From: Paraburkholderia azotifigens
Lineage (GTDB): Bacteria > Pseudomonadota > Gammaproteobacteria > Burkholderiales > Burkholderiaceae
Assembly: GCF_007995085.1 (NCBI RefSeq)
Contig: NZ_VOQS01000003.1
Coordinates: forward strand, 186,001 to 250,000
Length of the DNA: 64,000 nucleotides
Direction: 5' to 3'
Positions 17,944 to 26,678 of the stretch are shown piece by piece. The notes beneath the pieces are model-generated. The model made no database searches. It was not told where the DNA came from and worked only from the letters and a program-made list of their open reading frames with translations. A program made the position numbers and the translations under genes. Position 1 is the stretch's first letter, and every line of letters begins with the position of its first letter.

Positions 17944-19890
17944 CTAGTTCGATAGCGGCCAGTCTTGCGGGATAAGCTTGACCCCATTTCGCCAACGCTC
18001 GCGCACAGCCGCCTGAAACCGTGGATCATCGCTGAAGTCAGGATGATCCGTAATAATGATCTGGAAGCGGCCTTCCTCTTTTTCGATCACGTCGAATATC
18101 AACTTGTAAAGGGCTTTGACGGCCTTCCGGTCGGTATCGATTTTGGTAGGATCCAAATTTTCGCGCTGTTCGGCATCAGGAGAGAAATGCGCCTGCGAAA
18201 GCTGATCGAGCAGAAGAAATGAGGGAACGGGACGCTTTCGCTCCGCGAACCACTTGTGCAGGGCAAGATGCGCAACGATGTGGTAGCCAACGTGGTTCTC
18301 TCCGCTGCCAATTTCTCGCATCGGGATCGGCCGATTCGGTGTGTCTGCAACAATGGTCAGCGCCCTCGGGTCGAGGCGCAGCGGACTATCAGAGTATTCG
18401 AGGTCTACACGTTCAGCGTAGTCGGAAAGACTGCGATTGACGTTGGATAGACACGACTCCAGACGTTCCTGGATGGCGTCGGTACTGACGGCTTCGTAGA
18501 GCTCCAGTTCCAGCTCTCTGAGCTTTGCAAGCTTGTTGCGTTGCTCACTTACGTCGGGCATCTCCGGAATGTTTTCGACGTACAGGCTGATACGTCCAAC
18601 AACTAGGGCCTGACGAGCCTCCGTGTCCGACGCGAGCTGTAGTCGCTTGCTTGATCGCTTGATGGAGCCGAGCAACTCGCGATTCGCCTCCAAATCGCGA
18701 CGGTTTTCGATGAGTTTTTGTTCAATCTCAACAATTGCGGATTCAATGCGTGGCGTCGCCGAATCCATCGCGCCGCCGCGCTCTCCGATCGTGTCCTTTG
18801 CTGTACGCAGTTCACCGATTGACGGCGCGGCTGACGCTGCCGGAAGATCCTGCTGGCACAATGGACACGCATGATCCTGAGCTGAGGGTTCGAAAACGGA
18901 GATGGCGTCCAACCGGGCGACATGCTCAGCGGCTTCCTTGGCGAATCCGCGGGAGTTGCCTTCAAACGCGCGTGCCCTGTCTATTGCAGCCTGGATAGCA
19001 CGTTGCGCCTGCGTTAACTCGGTACGTTTTTGTGTCAGTCGATTGAATTCGGCCTGATCATCACCATCCGCAACAGGTGGAGCAATCGGAGAGTTCTGTA
19101 TCCGTCTTAGGACTTCCACTTTGTCGGCCCACGAAGCGTCATCCGCGAGGTCGGATAGCCCGACCGATTTAGCCTCTGCCAGCAGGGTGTCAGCACGACT
19201 CACGCCGTCGCCGACGATTGCGGACGCTTCGGCCAGCCGCTTTTCGAGTTGCCGGATTTCGGCGCGGACCTGCTTCAGCAATTGCTGGTTCCGAATGTAT
19301 TCGTCTGTAACGGCGCCAAGAAAGTATGGCAACGTGTCCTTGATCGCCTGGGCCACGAAGCGATCGCTAGCACCGTGAAACAGGACGCCCTTCTGGCCAA
19401 TCTCGTTTTGTGACTGGAAGCAAAACGTAAGCGCGTGATTGAAGGTCGCGGACAGCGGCGGACGTGAGTGTCCTGCCGGCGGCTCGTGCAGATAGTCCGT
19501 TATGCCCACCCAAGACGCTAGCATCGCCGCCAGTCCGGCGGAATTTGTGGTCTGCCGAAGTTCGGCGGCTTGCGGAATATCGAGCGATTGGCCAATCTTG
19601 ATGAAAACTGCCTCGCTCGATTTGCCGTTAGCCGCCGGCAGCTTCCGCGCGATAAACGTCTGCCCGTGGGTTGTCTGCAATAAAAGACCAAACCATGCGG
19701 CGCCCCGCCGGATGATTCCCTCCGGAACATCGAGCGTGGATGAGCCGAAGCAATAGTCGATTACGCCGAGGATTGCAGATTTGCCCGTGCGCGAGTCGCC
19801 GGAGATGATGTTCACCTTTCCGGGCTCCAATGGCAAAACCCGGTGACGGCCGTCATGGCTATATGAGACGATCGCTCTTATCTGAATCAT
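17944..19890 (-). CDS. ABC three-component system ATPase (DUF3732, SMC/Rad50-like)
   Basis: Translation from the ATG at 19890 (MIQIRAIVSYS) gives 648 residues. Walker A is GDSRTGKS (residues 31-38). Two long helical arms flank a Rad50-type zinc-hook CPLC (342-345). The ABC signature-like IGSGENHVG is at 527-535, Walker B FLLLDQLSQ at 558-566, and the switch His is in IITDHPD (613-618). This is the DUF3732 ATPase of ABC three-component (ABC-3C) conflict systems, predicted computationally to sense or act on invader nucleic acid. Its ATG overlaps the middle-component stop in ATGA, showing translational coupling. All motifs look intact. Little experimental work on these systems is known to me. 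Confidence 0.85.
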   Translation of the reverse strand: MIQIRAIVSYSHDGRHRVLPLEPGKVNIISGDSRTGKSAILGVIDYCFGSSTLDVPEGIIRRGAAWFGLLLQTTHGQTFIARKLPAANGKSSEAVFIKIGQSLDIPQAAELRQTTNSAGLAAMLASWVGITDYLHEPPAGHSRPPLSATFNHALTFCFQSQNEIGQKGVLFHGASDRFVAQAIKDTLPYFLGAVTDEYIRNQQLLKQVRAEIRQLEKRLAEASAIVGDGVSRADTLLAEAKSVGLSDLADDASWADKVEVLRRIQNSPIAPPVADGDDQAEFNRLTQKRTELTQAQRAIQAAIDRARAFEGNSRGFAKEAAEHVARLDAISVFEPSAQDHACPLCQQDLPAASAAPSIGELRTAKDTIGERGGAMDSATPRIESAIVEIEQKLIENRRDLEANRELLGSIKRSSKRLQLASDTEARQALVVGRISLYVENIPEMPDVSEQRNKLAKLRELELELYEAVSTDAIQERLESCLSNVNRSLSDYAERVDLEYSDSPLRLDPRALTIVADTPNRPIPMREIGSGENHVGYHIVAHLALHKWFAERKRPVPSFLLLDQLSQAHFSPDAEQRENLDPTKIDTDRKAVKALYKLIFDVIEKEEGRFQIIITDHPDFSDDPRFQAAVRERWRNGVKLIPQDWPLSN

Positions 19891-20402
19891 CGCTGAAGTC
19901 CCAAAAGCGCAAGCGTGGTACCGGATGTTCCGTTTTTCTGTAGCCAGCGGCCCACAAACTGGCCCCGGCGGGCGCAATCCTGCACATCAGGACTCGCGTG
20001 TTTCACATAGGTCGTCATTTTCTTTTTTGCGCTGCCAATCGGAGCCAGGTTCGGCCCGGCCGTCATAAGCGCCCCGTGATGAACGCCAAAAATGATTGCT
20101 TCCCTCACGTAGGGGCGCAATATCTCGACTCCTTTTGCGATCGTGGATCGCTCAAGCGGATTATCCTGAAGCCAGGCGATGAGAGAGGTTCTGATGGTGC
20201 CGGGCAGCTTCGAGCGCGTCTGGCCACGAAGCACGAGGCTTGCACCCACAAACGAAAGTTCCAGCGGCAAACCGCTTTCGCCCGATCCCGTGGAGAGCGC
20301 CTCCTCCCTGTATCCGAGCGCAATGTGCCACAAGACAACGGCACAGAATGCAGGATTCAGGAGATTGCGCTGCTCAATCGTTCGCTCATGCCATGATGTC
20401 AT
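19887..20402 (-). CDS. ABC three-component system middle component
   Basis: The 171-residue protein has no enzymatic motif that I recognise and resembles the small helical middle components (MC) encoded between the effector/CTD gene and the ATPase in ABC-3C operons (starting ERTIEQRNLLNPAFCAVVLW, the kind of opening typical of MCs). It overlaps both neighbours by 4 bp (ATGA at each junction), so the three are co-translated. Its likely job, from published in silico analysis of the family, is to bridge effector and ATPase. Confidence 0.8.
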   Translation of the reverse strand: MTSWHERTIEQRNLLNPAFCAVVLWHIALGYREEALSTGSGESGLPLELSFVGASLVLRGQTRSKLPGTIRTSLIAWLQDNPLERSTIAKGVEILRPYVREAIIFGVHHGALMTAGPNLAPIGSAKKKMTTYVKHASPDVQDCARRGQFVGRWLQKNGTSGTTLALLGLQR

Positions 20403-21613
20403 GACGTACTACCCTCGACGTGCAGGTCGAGAAGTGCTTCCAGACGCCCCGCAAAATCGGGATGCCAGCCAAGCCGTCGCTCGTCGGCAAGCATATGCAA
20501 AGACCCGCGGCATACCCACGGAACACTCACGCCTTTCTTGATAGGCACCAGTCCGTCTTCCGCCCACTTCAGAATTGCCCGGCCTGCCCGCATCATCTCT
20601 TCTTCGCCTGCGGTCTCTTGCAGTTCATCACAAACCTGGGAGCGGATAAGTTCCCACTCGCGAAGCAGCCGTGTTTCGTACTGCTTCAGATCAGTCTCAA
20701 AAAGCAGATCATGACGGGTCCAGAGGGATCTCTGACGGAATGCCTGCAAGTAACTGGTGATCGCATTGTGGATGCGGGACCTGCTGCCGCCAACCAGTTC
20801 GACCTGCTTGTAGAACGGGCGGTCAGCAAACTCTGGCAAGGAATCGAGCGCGACCATCAGCGCATCGATCTCGTGATCAATAGGTAATGAATCAGGCTTC
20901 AACGATTCCTGTATTTCAAGAATCTGTGCATCCATTTCGGCACGGCTAATGCCCTCATCTGCACTTACGAGTCCGTGGACCACGCGGCGCAGCCACCAGC
21001 CCTCAAGCATCTGGACAGCCATTTCATGGTGATGGAGCGAGACATGGTAAAGCTCTGACTGCAACTGGTCAGTGATTTCGTCCACGTTCGGCTGCGCTGG
21101 CACCACGAAGATGTTCTCGAGGAGCGCCCTTCTCGCGCTGTCCTCCAAGGCGAGATAGGCATTGAAGATGTCCGAAAGTTCTTCGTTCGTTGACGTAGCG
21201 GCGGCGTGCTTCAAGAGCTTCGCTGCAGTGTCCACGTTCCGCTTCGACTGGTTGCAGGACAGTGCCTCACATACCGTTCCTTCCGAGACGGTGGACGTCG
21301 TGATCAGGAAATGCGAGACGGCTACCGGGATCTCACCGGACGAAGAACCGACCAGCCAAACGCGTAAGGTCTTCCAGAGCTCGGCGCTTAGGTCACCAAG
21401 GCTCGCGGCGGTATTCAGAGCATGTTTCGTTTGCAACACCGCAACAGGATCACCGTCGACGTGAAAACTGACGTCATCGAGTACTTCAATTCTGACGACG
21501 AAGTCTGCTATCCGGCTTTTTCTGATTGCCCACACCAGCGCAAGCCGCACCTGATACAGATATCCGAGCATCGACGGCCCGGCGTTGAACGCACTGACGC
21601 TAGTCTGCTTCAC
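20399..21613 (-). CDS. ABC three-component system CTD protein with nuclease-like N-terminus
   Basis: I start at the GTG at 21613 because AGGAG lies nine bases before it; the frame can be extended 14 codons to an ATG at 21655 with no ribosome site. The 404-residue protein opens with GYLYQVRLALVWAI, then RIEVLDDVSFHVDGDPVAVLQTKHAL, the spacing of Glu, Asp and Gln-x-Lys seen in PD-(D/E)xK nuclease cores such as DUF4297-type dsDNA nucleases. The C-terminal half is helical and matches the CTD role in ABC-3C systems. It is the first gene of the operon and the probable effector. The nuclease assignment is motif-based. Confidence 0.75.
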   Translation of the reverse strand: MKQTSVSAFNAGPSMLGYLYQVRLALVWAIRKSRIADFVVRIEVLDDVSFHVDGDPVAVLQTKHALNTAASLGDLSAELWKTLRVWLVGSSSGEIPVAVSHFLITTSTVSEGTVCEALSCNQSKRNVDTAAKLLKHAAATSTNEELSDIFNAYLALEDSARRALLENIFVVPAQPNVDEITDQLQSELYHVSLHHHEMAVQMLEGWWLRRVVHGLVSADEGISRAEMDAQILEIQESLKPDSLPIDHEIDALMVALDSLPEFADRPFYKQVELVGGSRSRIHNAITSYLQAFRQRSLWTRHDLLFETDLKQYETRLLREWELIRSQVCDELQETAGEEEMMRAGRAILKWAEDGLVPIKKGVSVPWVCRGSLHMLADERRLGWHPDFAGRLEALLDLHVEGSTS

Positions 21614-21987
21614 GTTTGTTGGCTCCTGGAGTGCCCGCCAGTTACGCGCGATCACTCAACGCGTTGTGGATGCCCACTCCCCAGCAAGAGCGCAACAGAC
21701 CTCGCGGAGGCCGTGACATAAAGCAGGGGTGGTGGTTCGCCGCCACTTGCATGTTGAGCACCGGCCGGCAAATCGGCGGGAGGTAATCACCCCAGTCTCG
21801 CATCTGGCATGCACCCGATTCCGCAACAACCCATCGGCCGTGCGGCTTGCATGCGACAGCGGAAAACTCTCGACTCGTGCGTCGGATTTTGTCGAAGCAG
21901 AGATAGGCGCTCTCACCCGCCATGTTGCCCCTCGGTTTCTTATGTTTTTGAAATAGCGGAGCGATTCTCTCACATTATGTTTATGTG
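21614..21987. other. Spacer carrying the presumed ABC-3C operon promoter
   Basis: About 370 bp between the ABC-3C operon start and the end of the recombinase gene. Short frames on either strand have no family signal. The operon promoter must lie here or further upstream, but no consensus site stands out. Confidence 0.4.
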
Positions 21988-23151
21988 TTACAGAGGGTCA
22001 GCCTGTTCGAGTTCGCGCACCGTCTCAGCGTGCCGCCGGTCATCTTCGGCATGCAGATAGATGCCAGTCGTCTGGATCGATGCATGACGCATGTTTTTCT
22101 GGATGAAGCGCAGGTCGGTACCGGCATCGGCCTGATGGGTCGCCGCGCTATGACGAAGCCAATGGGTCGAAGCGCGGCGCAGTGTCGTGGCACCTGCCGG
22201 ATCGTCCGTCGCAAGCATATCGGCGGCCCGTCGGAACACTTCCTTGACGATCAGATAGACGGCTGCCGGGGTCAGGTGTTTGTGCGGATCGCCCACCACA
22301 CTCATCACTGCGGCCGCCGTCTCGCTGCCCGACGGCGTCGGTGCGAGCCGATGAAAGACCCGGTACCGGGCAAGGTCAGCCATCAGCGCCGAGCTCACCG
22401 GCACCTCGCCTTCGCTGCCGCCCTTGCCGATCACGTGCAGCCACCACTTGCCCCGACGCTGGTAGAAATCGGCCATTTTCGCGTTCGCCGCTTCCGACAC
22501 CCGCAGCCCCGTGTGGTACAGCAGGCGGATCAGCCAGCGGCTGCGCTCATGGTGTTGCTGATCACGCGCGGTGACCCGCGGCCACTGCTCGACGCTGGCC
22601 AGCACGTGATCCCAGAGCGCGTGATCCAGATACCGTTCGACCCGATGCGTGCGCCTCGCGGCCGCGCCCGTCCGGCGGCGCAGTGCGAGCGGATTGCCGG
22701 CCAGATAGCCGGCACTGACCAGATAGGACAGCAGGCCGGACACGATGCCGAGCGCCTGATGCCGGCTGCGCTCGGACAGCGGCCCGTCAATGAGCCGGCG
22801 GGTGCGGCCGCGTCGCGGCCGGGCCGGATCGACCCAGTCGCCCGCGGGCGCTGCGAGAAACTGCTCGTACACCAGGAAGTCCTCGCGCGTAAGGCTCGAG
22901 ACCGGCTTGCCCAGCGCCTGGGTGGCCCACAGCAGCAGCCGCACCGCCTCCTTGCGATAGCTGCGCAGGGTGTGCGGCGAACCCGCATATTCGGCGAGCC
23001 ACAGGCGCACGGCCTCCACGTCCGTGTCGGCCGCGATCTGCAGGTGACCGCCGCGTGCACGATTGTTGCCGTTGCGCCCGTCGAGGGCCGCAGGCAGCGC
23101 GATCGACAGCGCCGGTTCGGGCGATTGAGAGGCGATGGCGGGCAGATTCAT
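21988..23151 (-). CDS. Tyrosine recombinase / site-specific integrase
   Basis: The 387-residue protein has an N-terminal SAM-like core-binding domain (about 45-165) and a C-terminal catalytic domain with the tyrosine-recombinase set: Arg in HTGLRVSEAA, His-x-x-Arg in HWLRHSAATH, His in MRHASIQTT and the nucleophile Tyr in GIYLHAE. It looks intact. It is divergent from the KfrA-like gene across a 166-bp region with two inverted repeats. This pairing is typical of integrative islands, and the enzyme is the best candidate for mobilising the defence block to its left. Confidence 0.92.
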   Translation of the reverse strand: MNLPAIASQSPEPALSIALPAALDGRNGNNRARGGHLQIAADTDVEAVRLWLAEYAGSPHTLRSYRKEAVRLLLWATQALGKPVSSLTREDFLVYEQFLAAPAGDWVDPARPRRGRTRRLIDGPLSERSRHQALGIVSGLLSYLVSAGYLAGNPLALRRRTGAAARRTHRVERYLDHALWDHVLASVEQWPRVTARDQQHHERSRWLIRLLYHTGLRVSEAANAKMADFYQRRGKWWLHVIGKGGSEGEVPVSSALMADLARYRVFHRLAPTPSGSETAAAVMSVVGDPHKHLTPAAVYLIVKEVFRRAADMLATDDPAGATTLRRASTHWLRHSAATHQADAGTDLRFIQKNMRHASIQTTGIYLHAEDDRRHAETVRELEQADPL

Positions 23152-23200
23152 GGTGTGACGCGTTTTGAATGGGGCTTTCGGCAGGGTACACGATAGAAAC

Positions 23201-23258
23201 TTGTGATTATAGGCGTTATCACAAATTTTGTTCTGATATCGTTACGCATATAACGTAA
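23201..23258. promoter_or_regulatory. Two operator-like inverted repeats between integrase and KfrA genes
   Basis: TTGTGAT at 23201-23207 pairs with ATCACAA at 23218-23224. TTACG at 23242-23246 pairs with CGTAA at 23254-23258. The area is AT-rich (ATATAACG, GATGATATAC) and lies between divergent starts, so it likely holds both promoters and binding sites for the KfrA-like repressor or the recombinase. Confidence 0.55.
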
Positions 23259-23317
23259 TACGATGATATACAATTGGGTTTCTACGAAGATTCGCCTTAT
23301 GCGACCGGAGATCCGCC

Positions 23318-24262
23318 ATGAGCCGCGTCAGTGATACCCGCCTTCGCACGCGTGAAACCGCTGCCCGCTTGGTCGCCTCTGGCCGCCCCTCACACGAAAT
23401 CACTGTCGACCTCATCTATGCGGAAATTCGTCAGGGTAGCCGCACCACCATCAATGACGAACTGAAGCTGTGGAAGGACGAGCAGGCGCGCAACGACGCG
23501 CTCAGCGCAGCGCTGCCGCCTGCAGTTGCCGACGCCATGCTGTCGTTATGGGCGCTTGCAGTTGTGCAGGGCGAACAGGTCTTCGCGCGACGCAGCGAAG
23601 AAATCGAAATGGAAGCAGCGACCGCGACCACGCAGATCGCTTCGCTCGAGACTGCAAATGCAGCGCTTCAGGCTGAAATGCGGAGCCTGCGTGTTCAGGC
23701 CGACGAGCAGCACGCGAGACTCGCTGCCGTGTTGACCGACCTTGCGCAGGCGCAAAGCGGGCGGGACGCGGCACTGCGGCAGGCCGAAGCCGCCATTGCC
23801 GACCGCGACGCCGCGAGCGCGCGATCGGAGCAGGCGCTTCGCGAGACGCGACTGACCCATATCCGCGAACTCGAAACTTTACGGCTCGAACACATGGAGC
23901 ATGAGGCTGCATTGCGTGCAGAGGTCATTCAGGCAACTTCCCGACTGGAGGCAGTCCAGAAACACGTCATGCTGCAGACAGAGGACGCACGAGAATCGCA
24001 ACGAAGGGCCGAGTCCGTACTATCAGAGATACGCAAACGCAATGAGCGACTGGTCGGCGACGTCGAGCGGACGTCCGCGGATGCCGCCGAGCAGAGGCGC
24101 CTTGCCGAGCGGCACGAAAAGCTACTCGATCGTGTAACCGAAGAGGCGCATCAGCTACGCCTCGAACGCGATACGCTGGCTCAGCAGATGGCGTTACTAC
24201 ACGGGCAAATGAGGGCGAGCGGAAAGTCGTTGCCGTCCCGTCGAAACAGACCTCTTCGGTGA
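23318..24262 (+). CDS. KfrA-like DNA-binding coiled-coil protein
   Basis: The 314-residue protein starts at an ATG with GGAGAT in front. Residues 1-110 are a KfrA_N-type DNA-binding domain (TRETAARLVASGRPSHEITVD, then IYAEIRQGSRTTINDELKLW). The rest (about 80-300) is an almost uninterrupted alpha-helical coiled coil rich in Ala, Glu, Arg and Gln. KfrA proteins are plasmid-borne autoregulators and nucleoid-like structural proteins. Divergent placement with the integrase suggests it represses both genes through the inverted repeats between them. Confidence 0.85.
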   Translation: MSRVSDTRLRTRETAARLVASGRPSHEITVDLIYAEIRQGSRTTINDELKLWKDEQARNDALSAALPPAVADAMLSLWALAVVQGEQVFARRSEEIEMEAATATTQIASLETANAALQAEMRSLRVQADEQHARLAAVLTDLAQAQSGRDAALRQAEAAIADRDAASARSEQALRETRLTHIRELETLRLEHMEHEAALRAEVIQATSRLEAVQKHVMLQTEDARESQRRAESVLSEIRKRNERLVGDVERTSADAAEQRRLAERHEKLLDRVTEEAHQLRLERDTLAQQMALLHGQMRASGKSLPSRRNRPLR

Positions 24263-24564
24263 CGCATCTCATTGTGCGAGAGGGGAGTATGCCGAGTCGC
24301 ATAGTCCACTCTGGCCATGGATTACCACCTCGCGCGTAACGCCCTCCCGTAACCACTCCAGTGTTCGCGGCACAACAGGGCGGTTCGCGAGGTGGGACTT
24401 TCTCAACCCTGTCACGTACAACTCCTCGAGTATCAAGCCGACGTCGAATAAGTCAAGCTTCCAAGACACTGCCTCAGGTTGCACATAATAACAATTAGCA
24501 ACGTTTTGGGGCCAGATCATCCGCTACTTTCCAACCGCAACCGGCTAGGCCATCTCCAAAAGGT
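24263..24564. other. Island right flank; possible 83-codon frame on minus strand
   Basis: A minus-strand frame (24269-24520, ATG with GGAAA upstream) could encode 83 residues but has no family signal. CCACCTCGCG near 24324 and CGCGAGGTGG near 24385 form an inverted pair. No attachment-site duplicate of the left island end was recognised. Confidence 0.3.
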
Positions 24565-25653
24565 TCATGGCTCCAAGACACCGTCGTGTCCGACTCCCGC
24601 GACGGCCCGAAGCAACGGCGGGTGACGGGCCACGGTCAAGCCCGTGTAGACATCGAGGTATCGCAGCGCCATCGTCCTGGATGTGAAGCGATTTTCGAAC
24701 TGATCCCGCACGCTGCTACGCGAAAGACCATCGAGTTGCGCCACTGCGCGCACTGCTTCGGTTACATCGCCCACAATGTATCCGGTCACGCCGTGCTCAA
24801 CCACTTCCGCTGTCGAACCGCGATTGAACGCGATAACGGGCGTGCCACACGCCATCGCCTCTATCATCGCCAGACCGAAGGGTTCGGGCCAGTCAATGGG
24901 AAACAGCAGCGCACGGGCGCCTGACAGGAACGCGGGTTTCTCGGCCTCATTTATCTCGCCGAGGAAGTCGACGTGAGGCTGCGCCAGCAGCGGCTCGATT
25001 ACGCTGCGGAAATAGGCTTCGTCAGCCTTGTCCACTTTCGCGGCAATCTTGAGAAGCATACCGGCCCGGCCGGCAATTTCGATAGCCAGATCAGCGCGCT
25101 TTTCCGGACTGATCCGGCCCAAGAAGGCCAGATACGTTGGCTGCACGTGCGGCAGCGGCGTCAGCAGCGACGCTGGCACCCCGTGGGGGATCGTATCAAG
25201 CCAGTTTGCGCTGGGAAGCGGCGCCCGCTGCGACTCGGAGATTGACACTACCGGTGCCTCGGAAAATACATCGAACACTGGCCGCAGTTCCGGCAGATCG
25301 AGACGGCCGTGCAATGTGGTCAGGAACGGTGTACCAAGCTGCGAGAAGACCGGGAACGGCAAGTAGCTGAGATGGAAATGCAGTATGTCAAAGTCGGGAG
25401 CTTTGCGACGAACCTGTTCAAGCATCACGAGGTGCGGCGCAAGCGGATCGCAAACTGACGGATCGGAACGTAGCGACTGCGGCCACGCTACCTCGAGGTG
25501 TGCCCGGGTGCGCGAGTCGCCACTCGCGAACAACGTGACATCATGGCCGAGGTCGATCAGGGCTTCCGTCAAATACGAAACTACTCTTTCTGTTCCTCCA
25601 TAAAGCGCAGGGGGTACTGCCTCGTCTAAAGGCGCGATCTGTGCGATACGCAT
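24565..25653 (-). CDS. Glycosyltransferase family 4 protein
   Basis: Translation from the ATG at 25653 (GGAG seven bases upstream, MRIAQIAPLDEAVPP) gives 362 residues, usual for GT4 enzymes. The N-terminal Rossmann half has PALYGGTERVVSYL, the donor-site half has YLAFLGRISPEKRADLAI and the EX7E-type region PEPFGLAMIEAMACGTPVIAF with two glutamates. It probably transfers a sugar from a nucleotide-sugar to a polysaccharide or glycolipid at the cytoplasmic face. It stands alone on the strand, so the acceptor cannot be told. Confidence 0.88.
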   Translation of the reverse strand: MRIAQIAPLDEAVPPALYGGTERVVSYLTEALIDLGHDVTLFASGDSRTRAHLEVAWPQSLRSDPSVCDPLAPHLVMLEQVRRKAPDFDILHFHLSYLPFPVFSQLGTPFLTTLHGRLDLPELRPVFDVFSEAPVVSISESQRAPLPSANWLDTIPHGVPASLLTPLPHVQPTYLAFLGRISPEKRADLAIEIAGRAGMLLKIAAKVDKADEAYFRSVIEPLLAQPHVDFLGEINEAEKPAFLSGARALLFPIDWPEPFGLAMIEAMACGTPVIAFNRGSTAEVVEHGVTGYIVGDVTEAVRAVAQLDGLSRSSVRDQFENRFTSRTMALRYLDVYTGLTVARHPPLLRAVAGVGHDGVLEP

Positions 25654-26077
25654 TGGGCGACTCCATTGCAAACCGATATCGGCGAGCACGCGGGCGACCA
25701 AGGCAAACCTGACGCTGTTTTCTGTCATAACCCTGCGTAAGTCCGCGACGCCAGTGCCTTGGCGAACGTGCTCGAATCCAGCATGCGGCGTTCCCAAACC
25801 GTAAATGTTTCATGAGTGCGCTCGACGCGGCTATCGGTGCGCCACTGCTCGCCCCTCTTTCCAAACCGCATCCGTTGCAGGGCTTTGGCCTTGGCTCGGG
25901 GGGCTGGATTATTGTCACAACGGCACTCGCAGTTTTCGTTGGCCCGTACCCGCCGTCCAACTGGCTGCGTTGCCATGGCCTTCGCGAAACAGTCGCTCGT
26001 GTGCCCGCCGCGGATGCGTCGGTGCACATCACGGGCTTCGGTGCTTTTGGGTCAATTCTCCGTGGACATCAACAGAT
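25654..26077. other. No supported gene
   Basis: A 420-bp spacer upstream of the glycosyltransferase gene. Open frames on the plus strand here lack ribosome sites and family features. Confidence 0.35.
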
Positions 26078-26356
26078 CTACGTTACCGACGCGATTGATT
26101 CAATGTCTGGAGCGTATAGGCAACCGTCGATGAAAGTGTGTGCCCGCCGCTCCGCATATGAAAATGCTTCTTCACGTGACAAGAAATCAAGCTGTTGCGG
26201 GAGGCTGGTGACTGCCGTTGCGGGCAAGCCTGACGAAAGAATCGACCAGGAGACGGAGTACCGAAGCTCCTTGCCATTGAGTGAAACAACGTTGTTCGCC
26301 ATGACCCGGACGTCAATTGTGAATCCGCGATACGGCGCACAGGACTGGGTTTGCAT
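26078..26356 (-). CDS. Small YRGF-type protein
   Basis: A ribosome site AAGGAG lies 5 bases before the ATG at 26356, giving 92 residues; the longer frame upstream is not supported. It begins MQTQSCAPYRGFTIDVRVM, an N-terminal pattern (Y-R-G-F/Y-x-I/L) shared with two other small genes in this window, at 36033 and 54710. Predicted mainly beta at the N-terminus and helical later (SREEAFSYAERRAHTFID). No signal peptide. The function is unknown; genes of this kind sit among stress genes here. Confidence 0.6.
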   Translation of the reverse strand: MQTQSCAPYRGFTIDVRVMANNVVSLNGKELRYSVSWSILSSGLPATAVTSLPQQLDFLSREEAFSYAERRAHTFIDGCLYAPDIESIASVT

Positions 26357-26678
26357 AACTGCTCCTTTTCCAGGTGATCGCCGATATGCGAGAGATATAG
26401 AACGAAAGCGCACCCCGCATTCCTGCCGGTTCAATTCATAGACACGGCCAGTTCGCGGCGCATTGTTGCGCGCGCGTCGAACGTCTGCCAACAACCGCCC
26501 AGATAGGCTTTCGAACCCGAATTTCGCGAAAGAGGAGCGTGATGTGATGTTTGTAGCGCAACGGCTGCTCCCGGGGGCGCAGTGGGGAAAAAAAGAGGCC
26601 TGACATGCCGCATCACCCGGTTGCGTTGTATGACCCATTCAGCCCGACTTCAGCACGGTACGCATTGCCAGCGCCAAA

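Larger units (their letters stand above)
10566..24262. other. Putative integrative accessory (defence) island
   Basis: Between nrdJ and the glycosyltransferase gene lies a block with a repeat array and hairpin at the left, a tyrosine recombinase plus KfrA-like gene at the right, lower and more variable GC than the flanks, an IS, and a run of conflict-system genes on one strand. I could not find flanking attachment-site direct repeats or a tRNA target, so the exact borders are inferred. Confidence 0.5.

Noticed and set aside
24269..24520. 83-codon minus-strand gene after the KfrA-like gene
   Set aside because: A plausible ribosome site exists but no family signal; kept only as a note in the flank entry.
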